Origin: Rhodospirillaceae bacterium
GTDB lineage: Bacteria > Pseudomonadota > Alphaproteobacteria > UBA6615
Direction of reading: 5' to 3'
NCBI GenBank assembly: GCA_018702955.1
Contig: JABJEK010000066.1
Span: 1 to 64,000, forward strand
DNA: 64,000 nt
Numbering within the stretch: position 1 is the stretch's first letter; each line of letters begins with the position of its first letter. The position numbers and the translations under genes were made by a program. The notes beneath the pieces are model-generated. The model was not told the DNA's origin. It did no database searches and saw only the letters and a program-made list of their open reading frames with translations. Shown piece after piece: positions 39,346 to 48,931 of the stretch.

Positions 39346-39729
39346 ATGCCCAAAAAGTCCGATAAACGTCCACCGGTTGCGGTAGGTCATGTCTCGCTGC
39401 ATGTGAAAGACGTGCCGCAGGCGAGCGAGTTCATGCAGGTGCTGGGTCTGCGCGCCGTATTTGAAGCCCCGAAATTTGCCGTTCTGGAGCTGCGCGGCGG
39501 TACCCACCTGATCCTCAACCAGTCGCGCAGAAAGATTAAGCCGGGCGAGGTTGCGCCCGTCGACCTGATGGTCGACGACGTCAAGGCCATGCGTGACTAC
39601 TGCATGAAGCAGAAACTCAAGCCATCGAAAATCACGTCCGGCTCCGTGCACAGCTCATTCTATGTACCTGGTCCCGACGGCTGGTCGATCAAGATCACAT
39701 CGTCTCACACATCTGGCCGCCCGGTCTGA
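39346..39729 (+). CDS. VOC (glyoxalase/bleomycin resistance) family protein
   Basis: GHVSLHVKDVPQASEFMQVLGLRAVFE, FYVPGPDGWSIKI. Confidence 0.85.
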   Translation: MPKKSDKRPPVAVGHVSLHVKDVPQASEFMQVLGLRAVFEAPKFAVLELRGGTHLILNQSRRKIKPGEVAPVDLMVDDVKAMRDYCMKQKLKPSKITSGSVHSSFYVPGPDGWSIKITSSHTSGRPV

Positions 39730-39835
39730 TCCGCCGGGCGCCGCGTCGGTCACAAGCCTCGTGATCGAATGCGCCCTTATGGAAGAATGCGCGAGCGGCT
39801 AGTTTCCTTGGCATTCAAGGGACAGGAGTGCGGTT

Positions 39836-40558
39836 TTGCCTGATCGTTTCGGACCCCGCGGTGTCGTGGCTGTCGTGATTCCGGTGCAGAATTCAAACAT
39901 GCAACCGGAATACGAACTGATGCGCCCCGAGGGTATCAGCCATCAGATGTACCGGTTCGATATCTCGGATCATGGCAAAGTGCCGGAAGCGGTGCTGCGC
40001 GTCGTTCCCGACACGCTGTTGTGCTGGCCCGATGTGATTATCGGTGGCAATTCGCTGGAGATGCGTGACTGGTCGGATGCGCAGCAGGTGGCGTATCGGG
40101 CTGCCTTCGAAGAGCGTGCCAATGGTGTGCCGGTGGTCCTCGCGACCGATGCCACGGTCGCGGCGTTGAAGACGATTGGAGCCAAGCGGGTCGGCGTGCT
40201 TTCGCCCATGTCGTCCGAACACTCCAAAGGCGCCAAAAACTATTACGAAGCGCAGGGTTTCGAGATGCCCCACGACACCTCGCTGATGGTCAGGAAATCC
40301 GAGGACATCATCAACATGACGGCCGATGACGCGATCGCCGCGTTCGAGCGAATCGACATGGATGACGTGGACACACTCCTCCATATCGGCGGTGCGCTCG
40401 GTATCGTGTCCCACATCGAGGCCATCGAAACCCGTTTCGGCAAACCGCTCGTCTCCGTCAACGCCGCCACTTACTGGTATGCACTTCGCAAGATCGGGGT
40501 GAATGATCCGATGCCCGGTTTCGGGCAGCTTCTGGCGCACACAGACGTCGCCGAATAA
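39836..40558 (+). CDS. Maleate isomerase/arylmalonate decarboxylase-like (Asp/Glu racemase superfamily), copy 1
   Basis: 240 aa; RGVVAVVIPVQNSNMQPEYELMRPEG, VLATDATVAALKTIGAKRVGVLSPMSSEHS. Confidence 0.72.
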   Translation: MPDRFGPRGVVAVVIPVQNSNMQPEYELMRPEGISHQMYRFDISDHGKVPEAVLRVVPDTLLCWPDVIIGGNSLEMRDWSDAQQVAYRAAFEERANGVPVVLATDATVAALKTIGAKRVGVLSPMSSEHSKGAKNYYEAQGFEMPHDTSLMVRKSEDIINMTADDAIAAFERIDMDDVDTLLHIGGALGIVSHIEAIETRFGKPLVSVNAATYWYALRKIGVNDPMPGFGQLLAHTDVAE

Positions 40559-40588
40559 GCCATTCCCACTTCATAGAAAGTTACTGTC

Positions 40589-41311
40589 ATGCCCGATCGT
40601 TTCGGACCCCGCGGCGTCGTCGCCGTTCTTATCCCCGTTCAGAATTCCAACATGCAGCCCGAGTACGAGATGATGCGCCCCGAGGGCGTCAGCAATCAGA
40701 TGTACCGGTTCAACATCACCAGCCCCGATACCGTGGGCGAGGCGGTGCTCGACGTGGTGCCGCAAACGCTGAAATGCTGGCCGGATATGATTGTCGGCGG
40801 CAACTCGCTCGAGATGCGTGACTGGTCGGTCGAAAAGCAGGCCTGGTATACGGGCGAGTTCGCCAAACGGGCCGGGGACAAGCCCTTCGTGCTGGCGACC
40901 GACGCGGTCATCGCCGCACTGCACACGGTCGGTGCGAAACGTTTCGGGATGATGTCACCCCTGTCGGTCGAGAATTCTCAAAGTGCCGTGGATTACTACA
41001 CGGCTCTCGGTTTCGATGTCGCATTGGCGACCGCGCTCCTGGTGGACAAGCCCGAGAACGCCGTGAATGTCCCCATGGAGCGGGTGATTGAAGCCTTCGA
41101 GGAGGTTGACGGCCCCGATATCGACACGCTGCTGCATGTCGGTGGGTCGCTCGGCATCGTGCCGCTGATCGCCGAATTGGAGGACCGTTTCAAGAAGCCC
41201 GTTATCTCGGTCAATCAGGCGACCTACTGGTACGCGCTGCGCAGGATGGGCATCACCGATCCCATTCCCGGGTTCGGTGAGCTCATGCTGAAGGCCGACA
41301 TCGTCGATTAA
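40589..41311 (+). CDS. Maleate isomerase/arylmalonate decarboxylase-like, copy 2
   Basis: 240 aa tandem paralog of 39836-40558 with near-identical N-terminus. Confidence 0.72.
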   Translation: MPDRFGPRGVVAVLIPVQNSNMQPEYEMMRPEGVSNQMYRFNITSPDTVGEAVLDVVPQTLKCWPDMIVGGNSLEMRDWSVEKQAWYTGEFAKRAGDKPFVLATDAVIAALHTVGAKRFGMMSPLSVENSQSAVDYYTALGFDVALATALLVDKPENAVNVPMERVIEAFEEVDGPDIDTLLHVGGSLGIVPLIAELEDRFKKPVISVNQATYWYALRRMGITDPIPGFGELMLKADIVD

Positions 41312-41354
41312 CCGACGCGTCGCCGCCCGGCTTACTCGGCGGCGACGCGGTCGG
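41312..41354. repeat. Strong stem-loop at a convergent gene junction
   Basis: CCGACGCGTCGCCGCC (41312-41327) pairs with GGCGGCGACGCG(g)TCGG (41338-41354) with a single bulged G; 10-nt loop. Confidence 0.7.
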
Positions 41355-41916
41355 CCATGCGGAATCCGACCTTGTCCAGGGCGGCGAGCGTGTCCTCGCC
41401 GAATTTCTCGGTGATCTCCTGGCCGACATGCGGGTGGTACACAACCTCGTCTTTGACGTCGCCCTCGACGGACTGGATCATCACCAGCAGGCGCGCGGTT
41501 TCGTCGGAGATGTTGTTGAAGTCGCGATACACGCCGGCCGGTACGGAGATGAAGTCCAGCGGCTCCAATTCGATTGAGTTCTCGCCGTTCTCTCCCCAGG
41601 AAATGCGGAACTTCCCGTTCAGGCAGAAGAAATTCTCGACCGTGTGGGAATGGCTGTGTAGCCCCGGGTTGTTGCCCGGCGGGCACTCGGCGATGGTCAC
41701 GGTGAGACCGTTCATACCCTTGACCGGTGCAACCTTGGAGCGGCCTTCCCAGCCCTCCGGTGACATGATCGGATAGACCGACTTTGCCGAGACGATCTCG
41801 ACCGCTTCGGCCGGAATACCGGTGCCTTCCATGATCGACTGCTTGTACGGCTTGAGGTCCTTGAACCGGGCGATGCGGTTGGACATGTCCGGGTTGTTGA
41901 GGTCGACCGTTTTCAT
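41332..41916 (-). CDS. Cupin domain protein
   Basis: GLHSHSHTVENFFCLNGKFRISWGENGENSIELEPLDFISVPAGVYRDFNN. Confidence 0.85.
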   Translation of the reverse strand: MKTVDLNNPDMSNRIARFKDLKPYKQSIMEGTGIPAEAVEIVSAKSVYPIMSPEGWEGRSKVAPVKGMNGLTVTIAECPPGNNPGLHSHSHTVENFFCLNGKFRISWGENGENSIELEPLDFISVPAGVYRDFNNISDETARLLVMIQSVEGDVKDEVVYHPHVGQEITEKFGEDTLAALDKVGFRMADRVAAE

Positions 41917-41987
41917 TGCGCTTCTCCATCCCTTTTGTTGCCGAAATTCTAACGCAACCCGTGGGCGACGGGAAAGTGCCAGCCGGG

Positions 41988-42704
41988 TCAGGCCTTTTCT
42001 TCGCGTGTGAAGAGCCGTTCCATCAATTCCGGCAATGGTGGTGCCGAGCGGCCGGGAATGCCGATTTCCTGGCCGTCCTGTGTGAGGGTCGACAGCATGG
42101 AAATAGCGAGTTCACCAAGGAAGTTTTCGTCCGCTTCGCCGCGCTGGCACACGAACAGTCGTGCGTTCCGGTCGCCATTCGATATCGCGCCATATTCGGT
42201 GACCGGCCCGAAAACGCGCATCATGAAAACACAAGTCGTCGAGGCATAAGAAACGAACGCGGCCTTGGTCTTGTCGTCGAGAGCCACCACACGCGCGTCA
42301 TCGAGGTCGACACCTCGGGCGGCAAACGCGAGATTGAAAACGCTGCGGAAATCAGCCTCGAACATTTCGGACGCAAAGAAATTATCGTGCAGACGTTCGT
42401 AGAACATCGTCACGAGGGGGCCGCGGGGCAAATTGCTGGGGTGACGCCAGGATTCCTGGAGGCGGTCGGGAAGTTCATTGCGGAGCATGGCGAATGCGCC
42501 TGCATTTCGGCTGCCGCGAAATTCGCTGTCATCCGGTGCGATCACATGCCAGTTGGATGCACCCAGTTCCTCCCCGTCGACGCTCCTGTTTTCCTGCGCC
42601 GCCCCCGTACCGACACCCAGCAGGATCGCGACAGAGATGGCGCAACCACAGACAATAATCGGCAATATTTTTATGCGGGTGGCGCGTGTCGTCTGCTGTC
42701 TCAT
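41988..42704 (-). CDS. Hypothetical exported/membrane-anchored protein
   Basis: One N-terminal TM segment (ILPIIVCGCAISVAILLGVGTGAA); no family recognised. Confidence 0.6.
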   Translation of the reverse strand: MRQQTTRATRIKILPIIVCGCAISVAILLGVGTGAAQENRSVDGEELGASNWHVIAPDDSEFRGSRNAGAFAMLRNELPDRLQESWRHPSNLPRGPLVTMFYERLHDNFFASEMFEADFRSVFNLAFAARGVDLDDARVVALDDKTKAAFVSYASTTCVFMMRVFGPVTEYGAISNGDRNARLFVCQRGEADENFLGELAISMLSTLTQDGQEIGIPGRSAPPLPELMERLFTREEKA

Positions 42705-42860
42705 CGCGGCAGTTTGACGTTAGCACGGAGCACAGGCAATGCGGGCTGCACAGCTGCTTCGGGCGACGAATTCGAACGACGAAATCGCGAGAGTTGGTGG
42801 CATCAATTCGCGGCGATACGGTACTATTGTGTATGAACAGGCATAAATCAGGGGGACATT

Positions 42861-43298
42861 ATGCAGACTATCAAACGAATTCTTGCCGCTTCGGTCATTG
42901 CCGTTGCTTTCATGACCGCGCCGCTCGGGTCGGCCTGGGCTGGTGGTGATGAAACCACGAAGAGGATCGTCGAGCATCATCTCGCGGCATTCGGTGCCGG
43001 CGACATGGCAGAAGTCATGGCGGACTATTCCGATACATCCGTGATCTTGACTCAGGGGGGTGCCGTTCGTGGCAAGGACGCGATACAGGGTCTGTTCGCC
43101 GGACTCTTTGCGGAGTTTGCGAAACCGGGCGCGAGTTTCAACCTTCAGAAATTCGAAGTTGACGACGACATCGGTTACATCGTTTGGAACGCCGAAACAG
43201 CGGACAATGTCTACGAACTCGGTACGGACACGTATCTGATCCGGAACGGGAAGATCGAGATCCAGACGCTGGCCGTGCAGGTCAAGCCTAAGAAGTAA
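42861..43298 (+). CDS. SnoaL-like/NTF2-fold protein with signal peptide
   Basis: IVEHHLAAFGAGDMAEVMADYSDTSVILTQGGAVRGKDAIQGLFAGLF. Confidence 0.8.
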   Translation: MQTIKRILAASVIAVAFMTAPLGSAWAGGDETTKRIVEHHLAAFGAGDMAEVMADYSDTSVILTQGGAVRGKDAIQGLFAGLFAEFAKPGASFNLQKFEVDDDIGYIVWNAETADNVYELGTDTYLIRNGKIEIQTLAVQVKPKK

Positions 43299-43350
43299 CT
43301 CTATCGGTCACGGGCGCGCTGTGGCACACAGTCCGCCCGTGACCGCATGA

Positions 43351-43620
43351 GTGTCGATGATGCCTGATTTCTACAGCCCTGATCTGGGTATGAACCCCGA
43401 CGATCCGTTTGCGAGAGATGCTGACGGCAAGCTCGTACGTCGCGGTTACTGGCTCGATCTGGGCGATCGTTCGTTCGTCATGGCGATGACCCAAGGGGTC
43501 GGCGCCAACCTCACCAACGAGCACAAGCGCGCACATCTGGACGATGTCGGGCGCACACACCTGGTAGACCAGGTGTGTGTTCAGGAAATTCTCCCTCCCG
43601 AGCCCGAAGTCGAGGCTTAA
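43351..43620 (+). CDS. Hypothetical small protein (89 aa)
   Basis: Intergenic ORF with soluble-protein-like composition; no family recognised. Confidence 0.45.
   Translation: MSMMPDFYSPDLGMNPDDPFARDADGKLVRRGYWLDLGDRSFVMAMTQGVGANLTNEHKRAHLDDVGRTHLVDQVCVQEILPPEPEVEA
43554..43579. repeat. 26-bp near-continuous palindrome
   Basis: CACACACCTGGT-ag-ACCAGGTGTGTG, perfect 12-bp arms. Confidence 0.9.
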
Positions 43621-43640
43621 ACGTCGACTATTTCACCTGT

Positions 43641-44276
43641 CTATTTCAGGGGTGAGAAGTTCGCCGGGAAGAGCATCGTCGAGTGCATTTCCTCGAGATC
43701 CGGACGCCCGGCGGCGGCAAATTCCTGCCAGGCGGCTTCCTGCGCGATCCCGTTGCGCGCTTCCATGCGCTGCTTGAGGCTCTCATAGGCCCACAGGTGG
43801 CAGACCTCGTTCGGATTCGGACCCTCGGTGATCCACGCGCAGACATTCTTTGAATATTTCTCGCGGACCGGCATCACGTCGATGAAGCGCTTCATCCATC
43901 CGGCGGCCTTGCCGGGTTTCAGGCGGTAATTGCGGAACTCGTAGAAGTTCCCTTCGGTTTTCGGGGCCACCAGATCCTTGGCCGGGTTCAGGAACCGCGT
44001 TGTCTGGTTGACCAGCAACGGGCGCAGCGTCGGGACATATTTCGTCGTCCAGTCTTCATTCTTGGCGAGCTCGGCACGCAGGCGTGCGCGTTCCTCGAAG
44101 CTGTCATACCGCCACAGGTGCATGACCTGATTCAGGGGGCCGATTTCCGTGAACCAGTAGCCCTCCAGAACGCCGTAGTCGTTGCCGCGTGCCTTGCGGC
44201 CGACCTCTTCGTTGACCTTGAGAATGTCGGGCACGGCGCCGGCGCTGGCGGTATAGGTGCGCAGTTCATGAAGCAT
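43641..44276 (-). CDS. NIPSNAP family protein
   Basis: MLHELRTYTASAGAVPDILKVNEEVG, NQVMHLWRYDSFEERARLRAEL, FYEFRNYRLKPGKAAGWM (tandem domains). Confidence 0.85.
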   Translation of the reverse strand: MLHELRTYTASAGAVPDILKVNEEVGRKARGNDYGVLEGYWFTEIGPLNQVMHLWRYDSFEERARLRAELAKNEDWTTKYVPTLRPLLVNQTTRFLNPAKDLVAPKTEGNFYEFRNYRLKPGKAAGWMKRFIDVMPVREKYSKNVCAWITEGPNPNEVCHLWAYESLKQRMEARNGIAQEAAWQEFAAAGRPDLEEMHSTMLFPANFSPLK

Positions 44277-44378
44277 GTTTCTTCCCCCTTGGAACGTATA
44301 GTTATTTGCCGCGTAGCCTGATGTGCGGTTGCTTGCAAAGCAAGGGGCTTGGTGCTGTTTTCTGGCTCGAAAGGACGA

Positions 44379-44939
44379 TCAATCTATCGGCCAGACGGTG
44401 GGTGGAAGCGGATCGGTCCGGTGAATGTGACCGCCGTCAGCCTGCGCCAGGATGTCTTCGGCGGCCTTGGCCGTATCACCGTCCGTGGCGCGCACCCAGC
44501 AGATGATTCCGCCATCGCCGGCACTCTGTTCCAGGCGGTGCCGCCATTGCTGGTCGCTGATCCGTTCCAGGAACCCGCCGATACTTTCTTCGGTTTCCTC
44601 GGCTGCGCCGGTCGAAACGCCGATGGGGCCGCCGACGACGAAGGCAGCGGCTGCCGTACCGACTTGCGCCACGATCGCCAGGCTATCGCTCAGAAATCCG
44701 ATGACGTCGTCGAGCGTCTCGTGTGACGCGAGGCTCTCGCGGGGGGTGTCCATTCGATCCGTGAGTTCCTCGACACTCGGGATCGTGCCGAAATGATCGA
44801 GAAGTGACTGGTGGTTGCCGAGGATGCTGATGTCGGTCGCGCGAAAACCGCCCGCGACGAGTTCTTCCAGCGCGGTCGAGAAAGTCTCCACGTCGCCGAA
44901 CACGCCGACAACGAGGCATTCCTGAGGCTGATCCGTCAT
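44379..44939 (-). CDS. Hypothetical protein with a central glycine/alanine hydrophobic segment
   Basis: Start at MTDQPQECLV; VGVFGDVETFSTALEELVAGGFRATDISILGN resembles general-stress/low-TM domains. Confidence 0.65.
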   Translation of the reverse strand: MTDQPQECLVVGVFGDVETFSTALEELVAGGFRATDISILGNHQSLLDHFGTIPSVEELTDRMDTPRESLASHETLDDVIGFLSDSLAIVAQVGTAAAAFVVGGPIGVSTGAAEETEESIGGFLERISDQQWRHRLEQSAGDGGIICWVRATDGDTAKAAEDILAQADGGHIHRTDPLPPTVWPID

Positions 44940-45012
44940 GATGTCATGCTCCAATTGCTGGATGGTGTGTCGTGAAACTGGCATGGAATGCCAACTGATC
45001 GGATGATCGAGA

Positions 45013-46713
45013 TCAAGCCCCGGTCACCCGGGTCCAGAGCCGATCAGGGTTGTCGGGCATCTCGTTGCCACGCCAGGCGATATGGTGATCGGGGCGTAGC
45101 AATACCAAATTGGCACCATACGCATCGCGCACCTGCGTCTCGGCGATGTCGACCACCTCATGGGGAATATTCCGCGCCTGTGCGGCATCAGTCAATGCAC
45201 CGGCATCGGGTGAATTTTCCGAAAGGCGCAAGAGCGTGAAGTGCGCGCCGAACCTGTCGAACAACGCGTCATCCGGTCCGAGCCAGATATGCGGTGCGCG
45301 TCCGCCCGGGACCGCGCTCGGGACATATTCGAAGGGTGAATCCGCCGGTGCCGCCGTGCCGTCGCCCACGATGAGGTTTGATTCGTCGTAACGGGCACCG
45401 AGCTGGATGCCGAGCGATCGGAATTCCTCGGTAAAGGTCGCGAGATGTGCACCAATGCGTTCGCGTTCGGCCGCGCCCGCCGGCGTGTCGTCTTCGAGGT
45501 TGGGAGGGATTTCGAGCCCGGCAACGGCGCTGGCGAACTGATGGGACATGCTGGTGTTGCGGATCCCGATGGGGCGGCGTTCGGCCTCATAGGTATCCAG
45601 GAGGGCCGGGGGCGCCCAGCCGTGGACCACGGCCGCGAGTTTCCAGCCGAGATTGGCCGCGTCGTCGACGCCTGTGTTCATACCGAACCCGCCCGTGGGC
45701 GTGAACAGATGGACGGAGTCACCGGCCATGAGTACGCGCCCCTCCTGGTACCGGTCGGCGACGAGCGCCAAACCGGCCATCCAGGATTTGACCGACAACA
45801 CCTCGACGGGAATGTCCTGGCCAACGGTCCGAAGAAAAGCGGCTGCGGCATCGACGGTCGTTTCGTCTTCATCCGGCGGCATTCGGGTGAGGACGACGTA
45901 CTTGCCCTTCGCGTCGAGGGTCGCGACGCTCGCACGGTCGTCTTCGTTGATTGTCCAGTAATGCCAGCCCGGCGGAAAGTTCATGATGTCTGCCAGCGCT
46001 GGTGCGTCCACATAGGTGGACAGCATGCGCCCGCGCATGAAGGTCTCGTCTTCGCCGCCCTTGCCCGCATAGCCGATCCCGAGCGCCTGGCGCACCGTCG
46101 AACGGGCGCCGTCGCAGCCGATCATCCAGTCACAGGCGATTTTCAGAACAACACCGTCAGCGACACGCTCGACGATGGCCGCTACACCCTCTGCATTCTG
46201 TTCGTAGCTGACCAACCGGTGGCCGAAGCGCACATCGACCGATGGCAGTGCATCGATCCGCGCTCTGAGAATCGGCTCGATGTAGAAAAAGTTCGCCCGA
46301 TGGATCGGTTCCGGTGTTTGGGCCGTCTGTGCTGGGTCGCTGAGTTTCTCCGCCGTCGATGGCATCGGCAGCCGCGCAAGCTCCCAGCCCGCAAAGCGAG
46401 TTGCATAGACAACGTCGCTCGCGTGGTCGGTGGGCAGGCCCGCCGCGCGTATTTCCTTGGACAATCCGAGCCGACGATAATGCTCCATGGTTCGCGAATT
46501 CAGGGAGTTGCCCTGGGGGTGTTCGGCGGTGGTTGGGCCGTCGCTGATGATTATGCAGGGCACGTCCCGGCTGCCCAGCTCCACGGCGAGTGACAACCCC
46601 ACCATGCCGGCGCCCACGATGAGGACAGGCGTCTCTGAATTGGTGTCGGCGCTCAAAATATCACCCTGTGCTGGCGTTACCGGTCCGCGAAAATGGCCGG
46701 ATTTACTCTTCAC
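45013..46713 (-). CDS. FAD-dependent monooxygenase (phenol hydroxylase/TfdB-like)
   Basis: VLIVGAGMVGLSLAVEL, CDWMIGCDGARSTVRQ, VLMAGDSVHLFTPTGGFGMNTGVDDAANLGWKLAAV. Confidence 0.92.
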   Translation of the reverse strand: MKSKSGHFRGPVTPAQGDILSADTNSETPVLIVGAGMVGLSLAVELGSRDVPCIIISDGPTTAEHPQGNSLNSRTMEHYRRLGLSKEIRAAGLPTDHASDVVYATRFAGWELARLPMPSTAEKLSDPAQTAQTPEPIHRANFFYIEPILRARIDALPSVDVRFGHRLVSYEQNAEGVAAIVERVADGVVLKIACDWMIGCDGARSTVRQALGIGYAGKGGEDETFMRGRMLSTYVDAPALADIMNFPPGWHYWTINEDDRASVATLDAKGKYVVLTRMPPDEDETTVDAAAAFLRTVGQDIPVEVLSVKSWMAGLALVADRYQEGRVLMAGDSVHLFTPTGGFGMNTGVDDAANLGWKLAAVVHGWAPPALLDTYEAERRPIGIRNTSMSHQFASAVAGLEIPPNLEDDTPAGAAERERIGAHLATFTEEFRSLGIQLGARYDESNLIVGDGTAAPADSPFEYVPSAVPGGRAPHIWLGPDDALFDRFGAHFTLLRLSENSPDAGALTDAAQARNIPHEVVDIAETQVRDAYGANLVLLRPDHHIAWRGNEMPDNPDRLWTRVTGA

Positions 46714-46806
46714 GACGCAGACGTGCCGTGTACGGTCTCAATATAGAGCTTTGAAACCGGCTCATGAACCGGTGAAAATTAGCGTGCCTTATTCTGGGAG
46801 GGGACG

Positions 46807-47244
46807 ATGGATCTGGAATTTTTCATTCACGTGTCGTTGGTGGGTGTGCTCGCGACGTATCTGCATCTTGTCGGCGCATTGTGGGCGGACCGTTACGGCT
46901 TGCCGCGCATCGACCTGCCACGGGGTATGACCCAGCTCACCTTCGGAGATTCGTTCGAAGGGCCCGCGCCCTATGGCTGGGGAATCGCGGTCATCCACGT
47001 AAATGGAATCGCCTTTGCGCTTCTCTACGCCACCGTCATCGCCCAGTACCTGCCGGGTGAGCCTTACATCAAGGGACTGATTTTCGGCGGTATCCTTTAT
47101 ATCGGGGCGATGCTGATTTTCGTGCCGTTCTTCCTGAAAGACGGCTTCTTCGGGTCCAAGGGACACCCCATGGGCTGGCTCACCGCGCTGATCATCCATC
47201 TGATCTACGGTTTGATCGTCGGCTGGCTGTCGCCGATACTGTAA
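46807..47244 (+). CDS. Small 4-TM membrane protein of unknown function, copy 1
   Basis: 145 aa; tandem paralog of the next ORF. Confidence 0.8.
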   Translation: MDLEFFIHVSLVGVLATYLHLVGALWADRYGLPRIDLPRGMTQLTFGDSFEGPAPYGWGIAVIHVNGIAFALLYATVIAQYLPGEPYIKGLIFGGILYIGAMLIFVPFFLKDGFFGSKGHPMGWLTALIIHLIYGLIVGWLSPIL

Positions 47245-47318
47245 TTCATCAACCCTCTGCCGATGCGGATCAGTACCGCATGCGGTAGAGTGGGTGAAGA
47301 TAATTGGGGGGTGGTGAG

Positions 47319-47762
47319 ATGGATCTGGAATTTTTTATTCACGTGTCGCTGGTCGGAATTCTCGCGACCTACATGCTGATCGTCTCGGCGCTCTGGGCCG
47401 AGCGTTTCGGCCTGCCGCGGATCGATCTGCCGCGCGGGATGACACAGCTCACTTTCGGAGATTCGTTCGAGGGTCCGGCCCCCTACGGCTGGGGCATCTT
47501 CATCATTATGATGAACGGCATCGCCTTTGCGTTCCTCTATGCGACCGTCTTCGCCCAGTATTTACCGGGTGAATTGTGGGTGCGCGGCATTATCTATGCC
47601 GTCATTCTCTATTTTGGCGCGATGCTGATATTCGTGCCGTTCTTTCTGAAAGACGGCTTCTTCGGCATGAAGGGGCACAAGATGGGATGGCTCACATCCC
47701 TGATCCTGCACCTGTGGTACGGGCTGATCCTGGGCTGGTTGTCGCCGGTCCTCGCGGTATAG
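47319..47762 (+). CDS. Small 4-TM membrane protein of unknown function, copy 2
   Basis: Shares MDLEFFIHVSLVG, LPRIDLPRGMTQLTFGDSFEGPAPYGWGI and LIFVPFFLKDGFFG with copy 1. Confidence 0.8.
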   Translation: MDLEFFIHVSLVGILATYMLIVSALWAERFGLPRIDLPRGMTQLTFGDSFEGPAPYGWGIFIIMMNGIAFAFLYATVFAQYLPGELWVRGIIYAVILYFGAMLIFVPFFLKDGFFGMKGHKMGWLTSLILHLWYGLILGWLSPVLAV

Positions 47763-47787
47763 CGGCGCTAGCCCAGCAGCCGTCCGG

Positions 47788-48822
47788 CTAGAACGAGAAC
47801 CTGCTCTCTTCCGGCGTCGGCGGCTCCGGCTGCGATTTCCCCAGTTCGTCCAGATAGTTCTGATTCACATACCAGTCGCGATAGTCGAGGAAACGCACCG
47901 GCTTGTACTTCGGCGGGTTGTCCGGGCTGACGCAGGTCGGCATCGGGTCCGCGAGCGTGTCCCAGGACGGGCTAAAGAAGAAGGCCAGCGAATAGCGGTC
48001 GGTCTTCGGTGGGATCACCCGGTGGGGGGTCGCCATGAACCGGCCATTGGTCCAGCGGTTCAGGAACTCGCCCGTGTTGACGATGATCGCGCCTTCGATC
48101 GTGTTGGCCGGCAGCCAGCGCCCCGATTGGGTCTGAATCTGCAGGCCCGGCGTGTCGGTCACCGGCAGCAGCGTGATGAAACCATGGTCGCGATGAGGCG
48201 CGATCCCGAATTGGTTTTCCTCGCTCTCGACGGCCGGATAATGCTGGTTGCGGGTCGTCCAGAGCGGGTCATCGAACATGCCGTCGAAATAATCGGCGGG
48301 CAGGTCGAGCGCGCGGGCATAGAGCGGCAGGAGCGCGTGTCCCAGCGTCTCCATTGCGCCGTAATATTCGAGCATCTCGGCTTTCCAGCCGGGCAGGAGC
48401 GCCTCGTCGGGCCACTGGTTTGGGCCGAAATAGGGGACGAGGTTTGCCTCGACCCCCGGATGGTCGGCGGGGCGCTCGCGCACGATACGCAGCATCTCGT
48501 TGAGGTCCGGCTTTGTGTTCTCGTTGACGGTCGACGAGACATAGATCGTCGATCCCGGTGGGATGTAATTCTCGTGCTTGCGTTTCTCGGCGTCGGGCAG
48601 GTCGAAGAAACGGACCAGATTGTCGTGGGTTCGCTTGATCAGCGGGCGCGGCACGTTGTGATTGATAGCGAAGTAGAACCCGACATCTTCCTGTGCGTGG
48701 CGCAGCTCGGCGGCAAGCTGTTCCAGCGCGCCGTCTTCGCCGGCCAGATAAGGGCCGAAATCGAGGATGGGAATTTCCTCATCGGCAAACTCTTCGGGAA
48801 TGACAGTTTCTGCGTTCGACAT
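47788..48822 (-). CDS. 2OG-Fe(II) oxygenase (isopenicillin N synthase-like)
   Basis: GIAPHRDHGFITLLPVTDTPGLQIQ, ATPHRVIPP. Confidence 0.9.
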   Translation of the reverse strand: MSNAETVIPEEFADEEIPILDFGPYLAGEDGALEQLAAELRHAQEDVGFYFAINHNVPRPLIKRTHDNLVRFFDLPDAEKRKHENYIPPGSTIYVSSTVNENTKPDLNEMLRIVRERPADHPGVEANLVPYFGPNQWPDEALLPGWKAEMLEYYGAMETLGHALLPLYARALDLPADYFDGMFDDPLWTTRNQHYPAVESEENQFGIAPHRDHGFITLLPVTDTPGLQIQTQSGRWLPANTIEGAIIVNTGEFLNRWTNGRFMATPHRVIPPKTDRYSLAFFFSPSWDTLADPMPTCVSPDNPPKYKPVRFLDYRDWYVNQNYLDELGKSQPEPPTPEESRFSF

Positions 48823-48931
48823 GTCGTGCCTCGTTCATTTTGGCGAACTTCTGGCGCAATGTTAGCCCAGATTCTGAAACCGACAAGCTCAGCGTTTCTG
48901 CGGCTCAGAATGTGAGCGTACCGAAGACAGG

